A model generated the notes under the pieces. That model saw only the letters and a program-made list of their open reading frames with translations. It searched no databases and had not been told where the DNA came from. A program made the position numbers and the translations under genes. Below, in pieces: positions 39,928 to 49,640 of a stretch of 64,000 bases of DNA. The stretch is from Glaciecola sp. HTCC2999 (GTDB lineage Bacteria > Pseudomonadota > Gammaproteobacteria > Enterobacterales > Alteromonadaceae). The stretch is taken from positions 1 to 64,000 of the forward strand of contig CATECQ010000061.1 in NCBI GenBank assembly GCA_949498985.1, written 5' to 3'. The stretch's first letter is position 1. The number at the start of each line of letters is the position of its first letter.

Positions 39928-40298
39928 AAATAATAGTGGTGCGAATCCTTTGCTATAGATAATTTATTTATACGCAAAAACTGTATGTTGGGATTGATTA
40001 TGACGTTTCAATACTCAAACCGCAAAATGAAAAAGTAACAGTTTATGTATTAAAAAATAGAACAATCGCGTTCAATAGAGTTCGTATACTATCTGTTAGA
40101 AATCAAGGAATTGAATTTATTTCAGTATCCACAGATAAAACAGATACAATTGTTGACACTTTTTTGCAATAATTATGTGTATTATAAAACACTTTGGCTT
40201 AAGTAATCACTATACTTTTCAATATGTTTATTATTAACAACAACAATAGGTGATAAGCCTCATCACCTATCAACATTATTTACGGGAAATTTGCCACA
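39928..40298. promoter_or_regulatory. Divergent control region mlaF / yrbG with inverted repeat
   Basis: This 371-base AT-rich spacer holds no gene of note. A perfect TTGACA lies at 40153, but the downstream AT-rich -10 candidates (TATTAT at 40180) are spaced 21 bases away, so the rightward promoter is tentative. A perfect 9-base inverted repeat, ATAGGTGAT and ATCACCTAT, spans 40246-40270 with a seven-base loop, 28 bases before the yrbG start, and would fold in the mRNA leader. No leftward promoter was convincing. Confidence 0.4.
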
Positions 40299-41255
40299 GT
40301 GCTCATACAAATAGGTATATTTTTAATCGGACTCGCGGTGCTTAGTTGGAGTGCTGATAAGTTTGTATACGGCGCTTCAGCATTAGCTAAAAATATCGGT
40401 GTGTCACCAATGATGATTGGCCTGACAATTGTGGCGATGGGCTCTTCTGCGCCAGAAATTGTTGTGTCAGCAACAGCATCCTTATCCGGCTCACCTAACA
40501 CGGCCGTGGGTAATGCGATTGGTTCAAATATTACAAATATTGCCCTAGTGCTAGGCATCACTGCGCTTGTCAAACCGTTATTAGTTTCCTCAGGCACACT
40601 CAAGCGTGAGTTTCCCTTTTTATTCGCTATGTGTTTAATCGCTGCGTATTTTTTACATGACCAGATATTGAGTTTTAATGAAGGTGCTATTCTAATCGGT
40701 TTATTTGTTCTGGTGCTTCTAGGTATGGCTTGGTTGTCTTTTAATGTTGAAAAAGATGATCCTTTGGTCGATGAAAATGAACTTGAAATTCCCGATGGGG
40801 TGCCTACTTCCATGGCCATTTTGTGGGTCATTGTCGGTTTAGTGATGTTACCGTTATCAGCTCATTTTTTAGTTGAATCTGCCGTTTTCATTGCAAAATA
40901 TTTTGGTATAAGCGATTTAGTCATTGGTCTTACGATTATTGCTTTAGGGACTAGTTTACCTGAATTAGCAGCTTGTATTGCAGGTGTATTGAAAGGTGAA
41001 GATGATTTGGCGATGGGAAATATTATCGGGTCTAACATTTTTAATATTCTGGCAGTTTTAGGTATGCCTGGATTAATTGCTCCAGGATTAATCGATGCGG
41101 ATGCTGCTACCCGAGATATATATGTCATGTTAGGCTTAACGGTGTTATTGCTAGTCTTTAGTTTTAATTTTAGAGGCACCCGGCGCATTAATCGCTTAGA
41201 AGGCGGCGTGTTAGTGGTCGCTTTCTTGGGATATCAATATCTCTTATTTGCTTAA
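40299..41255 (+). CDS. yrbG: Calcium/sodium antiporter YrbG
   Basis: This is a 318-residue inner-membrane cation exchanger of the CaCA family. The two alpha repeats are visible: GSSAPEIVVSATASLSGSPNTAVGNAIGSNITN near residue 50 and GTSLPELAACIAGVLKGEDDLAMGNIIGSNIFN near residue 215. Each contains the ion-binding glutamate and asparagine. The start is a GTG. It heads the rightward cluster yrbG-kdsD-kdsC-lptCAB, in the same order as in E. coli. The ion specificity is not shown by sequence. Confidence 0.93.
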   Translation: MLIQIGIFLIGLAVLSWSADKFVYGASALAKNIGVSPMMIGLTIVAMGSSAPEIVVSATASLSGSPNTAVGNAIGSNITNIALVLGITALVKPLLVSSGTLKREFPFLFAMCLIAAYFLHDQILSFNEGAILIGLFVLVLLGMAWLSFNVEKDDPLVDENELEIPDGVPTSMAILWVIVGLVMLPLSAHFLVESAVFIAKYFGISDLVIGLTIIALGTSLPELAACIAGVLKGEDDLAMGNIIGSNIFNILAVLGMPGLIAPGLIDADAATRDIYVMLGLTVLLLVFSFNFRGTRRINRLEGGVLVVAFLGYQYLLFA

Positions 41256-41284
41256 TTTTTATGCCCTAAACATTAGGAACGATT

Positions 41285-42253
41285 ATGTCCATATCTTTTA
41301 TTGCTTCTGCTAAACAGGTGATTGATACTGAAATCGCAGGGATTGTGAGGCTTCATGATAGTTTAGGTGAAAATTTTGTAGCAGCATGTCAGAAGTTACT
41401 CCATTGCAGAGGAAAAGTCGTCGTCTCAGGAATGGGGAAATCTGGACATATTGGTAATAAAATTGCGGCAACTTTGGCCTCGACGGGAACACCTGCTTTT
41501 TTTATGCACCCCGGTGAGGCAAATCATGGCGACCTAGGCATGTTGAGCCCTGATGATATTGTGATTGGGATTTCTAATTCCGGAGAAACGGATGAATTGT
41601 TGGGATTACTACCGGTACTTAAGCGTTTAGGTATTACTCTTATTGCGATCACACAAAATACGGAGTCAACCTTGGCTCGGCATGCTGATATTGTGCTTGC
41701 TATTACTGTGCCGGCTGAAGCTTGTTCATTAGGGTTAGCACCAACAACATCAACCACTGTTACTCTAGTATTAGGAGATGCCTTAGCAATAGCCTTGTTG
41801 GATGCTAAAGGCTTCACTTCAGAGGATTTTGCTTTATCGCACCCCGGTGGTTCTTTGGGACGAAAATTATTATTAACGTGTGCCGATATCATGCGCACTG
41901 GTCACGAGATCCCATGTGTAGCTGCAAATATACCAGTACCAGAGGCGCTATATGAAATCACCAGTAAGGGGCTTGGAATGACGGGAGTCGTCAATGAACA
42001 GCAAGCGCTCATTGGGATTTTTACTGATGGTGATTTGCGCAGAGTCCTTGACCAAAAGCTCGATATACATGCTTTAGTTGCTCAAGATGTGATGACACCC
42101 AATTGCTTAACTGCAACCTGTGATATGTTGGCGGTGGATGCGTTAAATCTAATGCAACAAAAACATATCAATGCGTTATTAGTTGTTGATGAGCAACATC
42201 ATGTTGTCGGAGCATTTAATATGCACATGCTACTACAAGCTGGAGTGGTGTAA
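41285..42253 (+). CDS. kdsD: Arabinose-5-phosphate isomerase KdsD
   Basis: This enzyme converts ribulose-5-phosphate to arabinose-5-phosphate, the first step of Kdo synthesis for LPS. The 322-residue protein has an N-terminal SIS domain (GMGKSGHIGNKIAATLASTGTPAFFMHPGEANHGDLGM) and two C-terminal CBS domains, the second with QDVMTPNCLTA. Its stop overlaps the kdsC start by one base (TAATG). Confidence 0.96.
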   Translation: MSISFIASAKQVIDTEIAGIVRLHDSLGENFVAACQKLLHCRGKVVVSGMGKSGHIGNKIAATLASTGTPAFFMHPGEANHGDLGMLSPDDIVIGISNSGETDELLGLLPVLKRLGITLIAITQNTESTLARHADIVLAITVPAEACSLGLAPTTSTTVTLVLGDALAIALLDAKGFTSEDFALSHPGGSLGRKLLLTCADIMRTGHEIPCVAANIPVPEALYEITSKGLGMTGVVNEQQALIGIFTDGDLRRVLDQKLDIHALVAQDVMTPNCLTATCDMLAVDALNLMQQKHINALLVVDEQHHVVGAFNMHMLLQAGVV

Positions 42254-42810
42254 TGAGTACTATCAAAACGTTATATACGGATGCTTTTTCGAGTGAATTG
42301 TTTGCCCGGTTAGCACCTATTAAACTGTTAGTGTGTGATGTTGATGGTGTGTTTAGTGACGGGCGTATTTACCTGGGGAATCAAGGTGAGGAGCTCAAAG
42401 CTTTTCATACGCGAGACGGCTATGGGATTAAATCGTTAGCTCGCTGTGATATTCAAGTTGCAATTATTACAGGGCGACGCTCTGAATTAGTTCAACGGCG
42501 TATGCGTGCATTGAATGTCGCACATATCATTCAAGGTGAAGAAGATAAACAAGGCGCATTGGCACAGCTAATGGATACCCTATCTTTAAAACCACATCAA
42601 GTCGCGAGTATGGGAGATGACATGCCTGATGTGGGCATGTATCGACATAGCGATGTGAAAATAGCCGTTAATGACGCGCATCCTTACGTCGCGCAACAGG
42701 CTAATTGGATTACACAGCTTAACGGTGGTTTTGGTGCAGTGCGAGAGGTCACCGATACATTTTTACAGGTACATAATTTGCTTGATGGCATCCATGGAGC
42801 AAGTATGTAA
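42253..42810 (+). CDS. kdsC: Kdo-8-phosphate phosphatase KdsC
   Basis: This is a HAD-family phosphatase of 185 residues that releases Kdo from Kdo-8-phosphate. The nucleophile is D29 and the acid/base D31 in VCDVDGVFSDG. The second motif is IITGRRS and the metal-binding acidic motif is SMGDDMPDVGM. It is small, without a cap domain, as expected. It overlaps kdsD and lptC by one base each. Confidence 0.96.
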   Translation: MSTIKTLYTDAFSSELFARLAPIKLLVCDVDGVFSDGRIYLGNQGEELKAFHTRDGYGIKSLARCDIQVAIITGRRSELVQRRMRALNVAHIIQGEEDKQGALAQLMDTLSLKPHQVASMGDDMPDVGMYRHSDVKIAVNDAHPYVAQQANWITQLNGGFGAVREVTDTFLQVHNLLDGIHGASM

Positions 42811-43412
42811 TGGGACGTGTAGGTTACAGTATTGGATTATTATTTGCGTGTGTGTTAGCGGTTTACTTTTATCCCATTGAGCAAAAAAATAACCTTACTA
42901 CGAGTGTGGATCCAAGCCAGATTTTTGAAACTCCCACCTATCGTGCTGAAAACTTAACGTCTCAGCGTTACGCTGAAGATGGGACATTAAGTCATAAAGT
43001 ATTTGCAAAAGTCATGGAACAATACGATTCGCTTGGTTTTATGGTGTTTGAATATCCAAAATATGTCATCTATTTAAACGCTGATTCACCCTACGTAGTC
43101 ACTGCCGATGTAGGCACTTTATTCACAAATAATATTATTCGCTTGGAACGAAATATTCAAATTGATAGCTTAAATGAGGCCGATTTTATTCAACAAATTA
43201 CGACTGAATTTATTGAAATTGATTTGAATACGAATACCATGTATTCAGACCAAGTCGTATTAATGCAGGGAAGAGAGTTTTCGATGCTAAGTGAGGGGTT
43301 TGATGCCAATATGCAGCTCAAACAATTCAATTTGACCGGTCATGTTGAAACTATTTTTGGCAGCGTGGTAGCTGAACAGATTCCGACGGTTAATGAATCG
43401 TCATTAAATTAA
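42810..43412 (+). CDS. lptC: LptC, LPS export inner-membrane protein
   Basis: This is a 200-residue bitopic protein that passes LPS from LptBFG to LptA. It has one N-terminal helix and a periplasmic beta-jellyroll: SQRYAEDGTLSHKVFAKVMEQYDSLGFMVFEYPKYVIY and TEFIEIDLNTNTMYSDQVVLMQG, as in LptC. Sequence in this family is weakly conserved, so identity rests on domain pattern plus position between kdsC and lptA. Confidence 0.92.
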   Translation: MGRVGYSIGLLFACVLAVYFYPIEQKNNLTTSVDPSQIFETPTYRAENLTSQRYAEDGTLSHKVFAKVMEQYDSLGFMVFEYPKYVIYLNADSPYVVTADVGTLFTNNIIRLERNIQIDSLNEADFIQQITTEFIEIDLNTNTMYSDQVVLMQGREFSMLSEGFDANMQLKQFNLTGHVETIFGSVVAEQIPTVNESSLN

Positions 43413-43425
43413 TTGAGAGAAATAA

Positions 43426-43980
43426 ATGAAATATAACCCGGTATGCCAATTAATTATTCTAGGGACACTCGTCTTTTCATTTGGGCTTCAAGCACAAGCC
43501 CAGAGTCTAGCTGCTGACCAAGACATTAATGCACCTATTTCTATTAGTGCTAAATCAACTTTTGTGGATGGTGTTTCTAAAATGTCGGTTTATGAGGATG
43601 ACGTTGTTATTGTGCAAGCGGGTCTGACCATTAATGCGGCTCGTTTAAGTATTAATGCTAGTGCTGGAGAGGGGCAGGAAGTCTTTATCGCTAACGGAGC
43701 CCCCGCCAAATTTACTCAATTACTCGACGATGGAACAATAGTCACTGCTTCAGCTCGAGAAATTCGCTACAGTGTGATCACCCGAACAGTGAGTTTTGAG
43801 GGGGATGCTCAGCTTTCTCAAAACACCTCTGTGGTGAACAGCGAATCCATTGAATTTGATTTAATTAATAAACAGCTGGTTGCTAAAGCTGATAATGCGA
43901 AAGGTGGTCGAGTGACAACCGTATTCCAGCCAGAGGTCCTTAAGCAACAGATACAAGAACAACAGGACGATAACAATTAA
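43426..43980 (+). CDS. lptA: LptA, periplasmic LPS bridge protein
   Basis: This is a 184-residue exported protein that polymerises to carry LPS across the periplasm. The signal peptide ends near LQAQAQ. The mature OstA-like jellyroll includes [37 protein letters not shown] and the [10 protein letters not shown] tail. It lies between lptC and lptB, sharing one base with the lptB start. Confidence 0.94.
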   Translation: MKYNPVCQLIILGTLVFSFGLQAQAQSLAADQDINAPISISAKSTFVDGVSKMSVYEDDVVIVQAGLTINAARLSINASAGEGQEVFIANGAPAKFTQLLDDGTIVTASAREIRYSVITRTVSFEGDAQLSQNTSVVNSESIEFDLINKQLVAKADNAKGGRVTTVFQPEVLKQQIQEQQDDNN

Positions 43981-44705
43981 TGGCTACTTTAAAAGCGTCA
44001 CATCTAGCAAAATCCTATAAAGCTCGTCAAGTAGTAAGGGATGTGAGTATTGAAGTGGAATCAGGTCAAATCGTGGGATTATTAGGACCCAATGGGGCCG
44101 GTAAGACAACGACGTTTTATATGATCGTTGGGTTAGTGCCCTTAGATCATGGTGAAATTTTATTAGATCAAACATCACTCACACTGCAGCCGATGCATGA
44201 GCGCGCTCGTCAAGGTATTGGTTATTTACCCCAAGAAGCTTCGATATTCAGAAAGCTCACTGTATATGAAAACATTATGGCGATTCTTCAAACCCGTAAA
44301 GAGTTATCGAGTCAGCAACGCGAAAGTGAAGCTGACGCATTACTGGATGAATTTAATATTAATCATATTAGAAATAGTGCCGGTATGGCGTTATCCGGTG
44401 GGGAGCGTCGTCGGGTCGAAATTGCGCGTGCGCTTGCAGCTAATCCTAAATTTATCTTGTTGGATGAACCTTTTGCTGGAGTTGACCCGATCTCCGTGGG
44501 TGACATTAAACATATTATTCAACAGCTCAAGGAACGGGGCATTGGTGTATTAATTACCGATCATAATGTCAGAGAAACATTAGACGTCTGTGAAAAGGCG
44601 TATATTGTCAGTCATGGTGAACTCATCGCATCAGGGACCTCATCACAAGTTCTTGAAAACAAGAAAGTTAAGGAAGTATACCTTGGTGAAGAATTTAAGC
44701 TATAA
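43980..44705 (+). CDS. lptB: LptB, LPS export ATPase
   Basis: This is a 241-residue ABC ATPase that drives LPS extraction with LptF and LptG. Walker A is GPNGAGKTT near residue 37, the Q-loop is in [18 protein letters not shown], the signature is [16 protein letters not shown] near residue 138, and Walker B is [13 protein letters not shown]. The length equals E. coli LptB. rpoN follows after 59 bases. Confidence 0.97.
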   Translation: MATLKASHLAKSYKARQVVRDVSIEVESGQIVGLLGPNGAGKTTTFYMIVGLVPLDHGEILLDQTSLTLQPMHERARQGIGYLPQEASIFRKLTVYENIMAILQTRKELSSQQRESEADALLDEFNINHIRNSAGMALSGGERRRVEIARALAANPKFILLDEPFAGVDPISVGDIKHIIQQLKERGIGVLITDHNVRETLDVCEKAYIVSHGELIASGTSSQVLENKKVKEVYLGEEFKL

Positions 44706-44764
44706 TCAAACCAAGGTAAGGTTCTCGGATGTTGCTCACTGTGTAGGTTATAAAAAGGAATTCG

Positions 44765-46228
44765 ATGAAACAATCGTTACAGCTTAAATTTAGTCAACAA
44801 CTTACCATGACGCCTCAGTTGCAACAGGCGATTAAGTTATTGCAGCTTTCGACGTTTGATTTACAACAAGAAATCCAAAACGCTATCGAAGAAAACCCAC
44901 TTTTAGAAATAGAAGAATCTTATTTAGATCATATTGATAAAGAGCGTTCATCAGACACCATTGAATCGGTTGATTCACATCAAGTCACATCCCACGATGC
45001 ACTAGAAGGCAGTGCTGTACCTGACGAATTACCTCTCGATAGTACTTGGGATGAATACTACAGTGCGTCTTCTGCACCGGCAGCTTCTTTAACCAGTTCA
45101 GGTAGTTCGTTTTATGATGATTATGTCTTTCAAGGTGAAACCGTAGACGACATTCAAGCTCATCTGTTATGGCAAATGGGGTTAACTCCATTTAGTGACA
45201 CTGATCGAGCTATTGCAATTGCCATCATCGATTCAATTGATGAATCTGGTTATTTAACGGTGACCAGTGACTCTATTTTAGAGTCAATGCAAGATGAAAA
45301 TATTGAACTCGATGAAGTTGAATGCGTGTTAAAACGGATTCAAATGTTTGATCCTGTTGGTTCTGGTTCGCGAACCCCTCAAGAGTGTTTATTAGTACAA
45401 CTTCGTCAATTCGACGAAGCTACCCCTTTTATAAAAGAAGCAAGGACCATTATTACGGAGTATAGCGACTTATTGTCGAGTAAAGATTATCGGACATTAA
45501 TGCGTAAGACACGGCTCAAAGAAGCACAACTTAGAGAAGTGATGTTATTGCTTCAGTCGCTAAATCCACGCCCTGGTAGTACACTCATTACAAAAGAGCC
45601 TGAGTATGTGATACCGGATATCTCAGTCGCTAAAAAAAACGGACGTTGGACTGTTGAACTTAATCCAGATAGCTTACCGAAATTAAATATTAATCAACAA
45701 TATGCAGCGTTAAGCAAAAATTCACGGAACTCTTCTGACAGTGCATTTGTCAAATCTCATATACAAGAAGCAAAATGGTTCATTAAAAGCTTAGAATCAC
45801 GCAACGATACCCTGCTGAAAGTAGCAAATTGTATTGTACAGCAACAAATGGGATTTTTTGAGCATGGCCCTGAAATGATGAAACCAATGGTTTTGAATGA
45901 TGTGGCTGAAATGATTGATATGCATGAATCAACCATTTCTCGTGTGACTACGCAAAAATATATGCACACGCCTCGTGGAATTTATGAATTGAAATACTTC
46001 TTCTCGAGTCATGTGGCGACAGAATCAGGCGGTGAATGTTCTTCTACTGCGATTCGTGCTTTAATTAAGAAACTCATTGCAGCAGAAAATACTGTAAAAC
46101 CGATGAGTGATAGTAACATTGCAGATGTATTGGCGGACCAAGGTATTAAAGTGGCCCGTCGGACCATTGCAAAATATCGGGAATCGTTATCGATCCCACC
46201 ATCCAACCAGCGTAAAAGCTTGGTTTAG
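44765..46228 (+). CDS. rpoN: RNA polymerase sigma-54 factor
   Basis: This alternative sigma factor recognises -24/-12 promoters and needs AAA+ activators. Region I ([29 protein letters not shown]) is glutamine-rich, region II is acidic, and the C-terminal RpoN box [15 protein letters not shown] is intact. The 487-residue length is normal. Its position before hpf-ptsN-rapZ-npr is conserved. The psp locus at about 58.8 kb in this window carries a strong sigma-54 promoter. Confidence 0.97.
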   Translation: MKQSLQLKFSQQLTMTPQLQQAIKLLQLSTFDLQQEIQNAIEENPLLEIEESYLDHIDKERSSDTIESVDSHQVTSHDALEGSAVPDELPLDSTWDEYYSASSAPAASLTSSGSSFYDDYVFQGETVDDIQAHLLWQMGLTPFSDTDRAIAIAIIDSIDESGYLTVTSDSILESMQDENIELDEVECVLKRIQMFDPVGSGSRTPQECLLVQLRQFDEATPFIKEARTIITEYSDLLSSKDYRTLMRKTRLKEAQLREVMLLLQSLNPRPGSTLITKEPEYVIPDISVAKKNGRWTVELNPDSLPKLNINQQYAALSKNSRNSSDSAFVKSHIQEAKWFIKSLESRNDTLLKVANCIVQQQMGFFEHGPEMMKPMVLNDVAEMIDMHESTISRVTTQKYMHTPRGIYELKYFFSSHVATESGGECSSTAIRALIKKLIAAENTVKPMSDSNIADVLADQGIKVARRTIAKYRESLSIPPSNQRKSLV

Positions 46229-46251
46229 TTACAAAAAAGAAGGAAGTCATT

Positions 46252-46539
46252 ATGCAAATAAACCTCACTGGTCATCATGTTGAAATCACTGATTCACTCC
46301 GTAATTATGTGGATACTAAATTTGAGAAACTAGAGCGACACTTCGATCATATCAACAATGTTCACGTCATTTTAAATGTCGAAAAGATTCACCAAAAAGC
46401 AGAAGCGAAGTTGAATTTAAATGGTGGAGAAGTCTTTGCGACCTCTGAACATTCTGATATGTATGCGGCGATTGATAGTTTGATTGATAAACTTGACCGC
46501 CAGGTAATTAAGCATAAAGAAAAACTCCAACGACATTAA
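46252..46539 (+). CDS. hpf: Ribosome hibernation promoting factor (short HPF)
   Basis: This is a 95-residue ribosome-binding protein that promotes 100S dimers in stationary phase. It has the S30AE fold with MQINLTGHHVEITDSLRNYVDTKFEKLERHFD and MYAAIDSLIDKLDRQVIKHKEK. It lacks the C-terminal dimerisation domain of long HPF, so it would act with RMF. It lies 23 bases after rpoN. Confidence 0.95.
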   Translation: MQINLTGHHVEITDSLRNYVDTKFEKLERHFDHINNVHVILNVEKIHQKAEAKLNLNGGEVFATSEHSDMYAAIDSLIDKLDRQVIKHKEKLQRH

Positions 46540-46545
46540 ATATCA

Positions 46546-46998
46546 ATGGAACTCTCCTCAATCCTAACAGTGGACCGCATACAGTGTGCGGTCCCTTGTC
46601 AAAGTAAAAAGAAAATATTCGAAACAATCAGTCATGTCGCTGAGGATGTTGAGAATGAAATTTTTCAAGCCAATATTCTAGAAAGTTTAGTTCATCGTGA
46701 AAAAATGGGCTCAACAGGTATTGGTTCAGGTATTGCTATTCCCCATGGTCGTATCGCAGGCCTATCTGAGGTGACGGCGGTTGTATTGATTACTGACTGT
46801 GCCATTGACTTTGATGCGATTGATCAACAACCCGTCGATATATTTTTTGCGCTGTTAGTGCCTGAAGAACAAATTGAAGGACACTTACAAACACTTGCCA
46901 GTGTAGCGGCAAAGTTAAGTAATGATGTTATCGTCAAACAAATCAGAACCGCAAAGACACCTGAAGCGGTTTTTTCTGCGTTAACTTTGGATAACTAA
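46546..46998 (+). CDS. ptsN: PTS EIIA-Ntr protein
   Basis: This is a 150-residue regulatory phosphoryl carrier of the nitrogen-related PTS. The phosphorylated histidine is H67 in GSGIAIPHGR. It accepts phosphate from NPr and controls potassium and stress responses in related bacteria. It starts 6 bases after hpf and overlaps rapZ by one base. Confidence 0.95.
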   Translation: MELSSILTVDRIQCAVPCQSKKKIFETISHVAEDVENEIFQANILESLVHREKMGSTGIGSGIAIPHGRIAGLSEVTAVVLITDCAIDFDAIDQQPVDIFFALLVPEEQIEGHLQTLASVAAKLSNDVIVKQIRTAKTPEAVFSALTLDN

Positions 46999-47864
46999 TG
47001 AAGCTAATTATCATTTCAGGTCGTTCCGGTTCAGGTAAATCAATTGCATTAAGAGCACTTGAAGACTTAGGTTATTATTGTGTGGATAATATCCCCGTCA
47101 ATTTATTACCTGCATTGACTCATACCATCATTGACGAATATGAAGATGTCGCAGTGAGTGTTGATGTGCGTAATTTACCTAAAGAATCTAACGAATTATC
47201 AGAAATACTTAATTATTTACCCAAAGATTGGAACCTCTCGATTGTATATTTAGATTCCAGTACAAATATTCTATTGAAACGATACAGCGAGACACGTCGA
47301 TTGCACCCCTTGAGTAAAGGTAATCAATCATTAGAAGATGCTATTCGTTTAGAAAAGCAGTTGTTGGAGCCCATGCAAGAGCGGGCTGATTTGTATATTG
47401 ATACGGATCAATTAACAGTGCATGAATTAGCCGAAATTATTCGTGAACGGATATTAGGTAAGAAAAGCTCACGTCTAGTATTAGTGTTTGAATCATTTGG
47501 ATTTAAATATGGAATCCCAATGGATGCGGACTATGTTTTTGATGCGCGATTTTTACCTAACCCTCATTGGGAACCTGATTTAAAGCATTTCACTGGTTTA
47601 GATTCGCCGATACAAGTGTTTTTAGGTAGTCAGCCGGTGGTAACAAAATTTGTATGGCAAATTCAAAATCTTATTACAACATGGTTACCTCACTTAGAAC
47701 GGAATAACCGTAGTTATGTGAAAGTGGCTATTGGTTGCACTGGTGGAAAACATCGCTCAGTGTATGTCGCAGAGCAATTACGTACTAATATGCAAGAATC
47801 ACATCCGGATGTGCAAATCCGGCATCGAGAACTAGGCCGTTACAAAGATGAGACGCCAAAATGA
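46998..47864 (+). CDS. rapZ: RapZ, RNase adapter protein
   Basis: This is a 288-residue nucleotide-binding protein that, in enterics, directs RNase E to the small RNA GlmZ to control glucosamine-6-phosphate synthesis. The P-loop is GRSGSGKS at residues 8-15. The C-terminal RNA-binding half contains SFGFKYGIPMDADYVFDARFLPNP and GCTGGKHRSVYVAEQL. It overlaps the next gene by four bases. Confidence 0.96.
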   Translation: MKLIIISGRSGSGKSIALRALEDLGYYCVDNIPVNLLPALTHTIIDEYEDVAVSVDVRNLPKESNELSEILNYLPKDWNLSIVYLDSSTNILLKRYSETRRLHPLSKGNQSLEDAIRLEKQLLEPMQERADLYIDTDQLTVHELAEIIRERILGKKSSRLVLVFESFGFKYGIPMDADYVFDARFLPNPHWEPDLKHFTGLDSPIQVFLGSQPVVTKFVWQIQNLITTWLPHLERNNRSYVKVAIGCTGGKHRSVYVAEQLRTNMQESHPDVQIRHRELGRYKDETPK

Positions 47865-48142
47865 GTGTCGAAACCGTCGAGGCCACCGTCACGATATTAA
47901 ATAAAATGGGACTTCATGCTAGACCGGCAAGTCAATTAGCTCAGTTAGCAGCGCAATACGATGCTACCATTACCGTACATCAAGCTGAAAAAAGCGCTGA
48001 TGCTGCCAGTGTATTGGGTCTTATGATGTTAGAGTCGCAACAAGGTAAATCTGTGCGCATTGAAGCATCAGGTTCACAGGCGTCTGAGGCACTTCAAGCC
48101 GTCGTTAATTTAATTAGTCAAAAATTCAACGAAGATCGTTAA
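47861..48142 (+). CDS. npr: Phosphocarrier protein NPr
   Basis: This is a 93-residue HPr-like protein that passes phosphate from EI-Ntr to PtsN. The phosphorylated H19 lies in KMGLHARPASQLAQLA. It lacks a serine-46 type regulatory site of Gram-positive HPr. It overlaps rapZ by four bases and ends the rpoN cluster. mgtE follows after 81 bases. Confidence 0.94.
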   Translation: MSVETVEATVTILNKMGLHARPASQLAQLAAQYDATITVHQAEKSADAASVLGLMMLESQQGKSVRIEASGSQASEALQAVVNLISQKFNEDR

Positions 48143-48223
48143 ACTTATATAATCAATTCATGACATTATCTTAGTTTCACGCTATTCTAATAAGCACTTA
48201 TACACGCCTCGCAGGTATGGATT

Positions 48224-49585
48224 ATGGCTGATACCATTGCTGCTAAATTCGCTGAAAGTCAAATGACGGAAATTACTGATGCACTATCATCTGGTAAATT
48301 TGTTTCTGTCCGTAAAATCCTGCATGAAGCCCCTGCTTGCGACGTAGCGCTGATCCTCGAATCCACACCCACTAAAATCCGTGATGAATTATGGCGACTG
48401 TTGGATGCCGATTATCATGGTGATGTGTTAGAAGAACTCTCCGAAGAAGTCCGTAATGGGATCATTAGTAAAATGATGCCTGACACTGTCGTAGACGCAC
48501 TTGAAGACATGGATACTGATGACTTAGCCGAAACGTTAAGTAGTTTACCTGACGAAGTCTTACAAGACATATTGACTTCCATGGATGATCAAGACCGAGT
48601 CCGAGCGGAAAAAGCCTTGAGCTATGGTGAGGAAACGGCCGGTTTCATTATGAATACCGACACCATTACTTTACGACCTGATGTAGCCGTTGATGTTATT
48701 TTGCGATATCTGCGCTTGAAAGGAGATTTACCTCAAAATACTGATACCTTCTATGTGGTGAATCGCAGTGATTATCTCATTGGTTCTGTTCCTGTCACTC
48801 GATTATTGACTTCAAACCCGGCAGTCACAGTAGCAGAGGTCATGGATGAGGAACCTGATGCCATTACGGTAGACATGCCTGATGACCAAGTGGCTAGTTT
48901 ATTTGAACGTTATAACTGGTTGTCTGCCCCTGTAGTTGATGAGGATTACCATCTTGTGGGTCGGATCACTATTGATGATGTGGTTGATATTATTCGTGAA
49001 GACGCAGAGCACTCGATGATGAGTATGGTAGGTCTTGACGATGAAGAAGATACCTTTGCGCCAGTATTGCAATCTACACAACGCCGTTCTATTTGGCTGG
49101 GTGTGAATTTGGTGACAGCATTGTTAGCAGCGATGGTGTCGGATATGTTTGAACAGACCCTATCACAGCTAGCAGTGCTAGCTATTTTAAACACGATTGT
49201 TCCAAGTATGGGAGGAGTCGCTGGAAATCAAACGTTGACACTCGTTATTCGTGGTATGGCACTTGGGCATGTTAATAATGCCAACTCCCGAATTTTGATT
49301 CACAAAGAGCTGGCGATTGGTTTTTTAAATGGTGTGATTTGGGCCTTACTCATCGCGACGGTGGTAGCGTTATGGAAGCAAGATTTTGATCTCGGGGTCA
49401 TTATTGCCTTTGCTATGATGATGAATATGATAGCTGCGGGACTTGCCGGTGCGACCTTACCTCTCATTATGAAAAGACTGAATATTGACCCCGCGCTTGC
49501 CGGTAGCGTAATTTTGACGACGATCACTGATGTCGTTGGAATATTTGCTTTCTTAGGCACCGCGACCTTGTTCTTATTATATTAA
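48224..49585 (+). CDS. mgtE: Magnesium transporter MgtE
   Basis: This is a 453-residue Mg2+ channel with a cytoplasmic sensor. The N domain is acidic and helical (residues 10-130). Two CBS domains follow (about 135-260), with VAEVMDEEPDAITVDMPDDQVA. A five-helix pore (about 285-452) contains IVPSMGGVAGNQTLTLVIRG and TTITDVVGIFAFLG with the pore aspartate. It follows npr on the same strand, but its own promoter is possible. No Mg riboswitch was recognised in the 81-base gap. Confidence 0.95.
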   Translation: MADTIAAKFAESQMTEITDALSSGKFVSVRKILHEAPACDVALILESTPTKIRDELWRLLDADYHGDVLEELSEEVRNGIISKMMPDTVVDALEDMDTDDLAETLSSLPDEVLQDILTSMDDQDRVRAEKALSYGEETAGFIMNTDTITLRPDVAVDVILRYLRLKGDLPQNTDTFYVVNRSDYLIGSVPVTRLLTSNPAVTVAEVMDEEPDAITVDMPDDQVASLFERYNWLSAPVVDEDYHLVGRITIDDVVDIIREDAEHSMMSMVGLDDEEDTFAPVLQSTQRRSIWLGVNLVTALLAAMVSDMFEQTLSQLAVLAILNTIVPSMGGVAGNQTLTLVIRGMALGHVNNANSRILIHKELAIGFLNGVIWALLIATVVALWKQDFDLGVIIAFAMMMNMIAAGLAGATLPLIMKRLNIDPALAGSVILTTITDVVGIFAFLGTATLFLLY

Positions 49586-49640
49586 TCGCGGTGATGCGTC
49601 TGTTTACATGAGGATGGGCATTTCAGATTCATTGCAGAAT

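Noticed and set aside
40280-40831. 183-codon frame antisense to yrbG
   Set aside because: It is fully covered by the antiporter, which has both alpha-repeat motifs, and shows no domain of its own.
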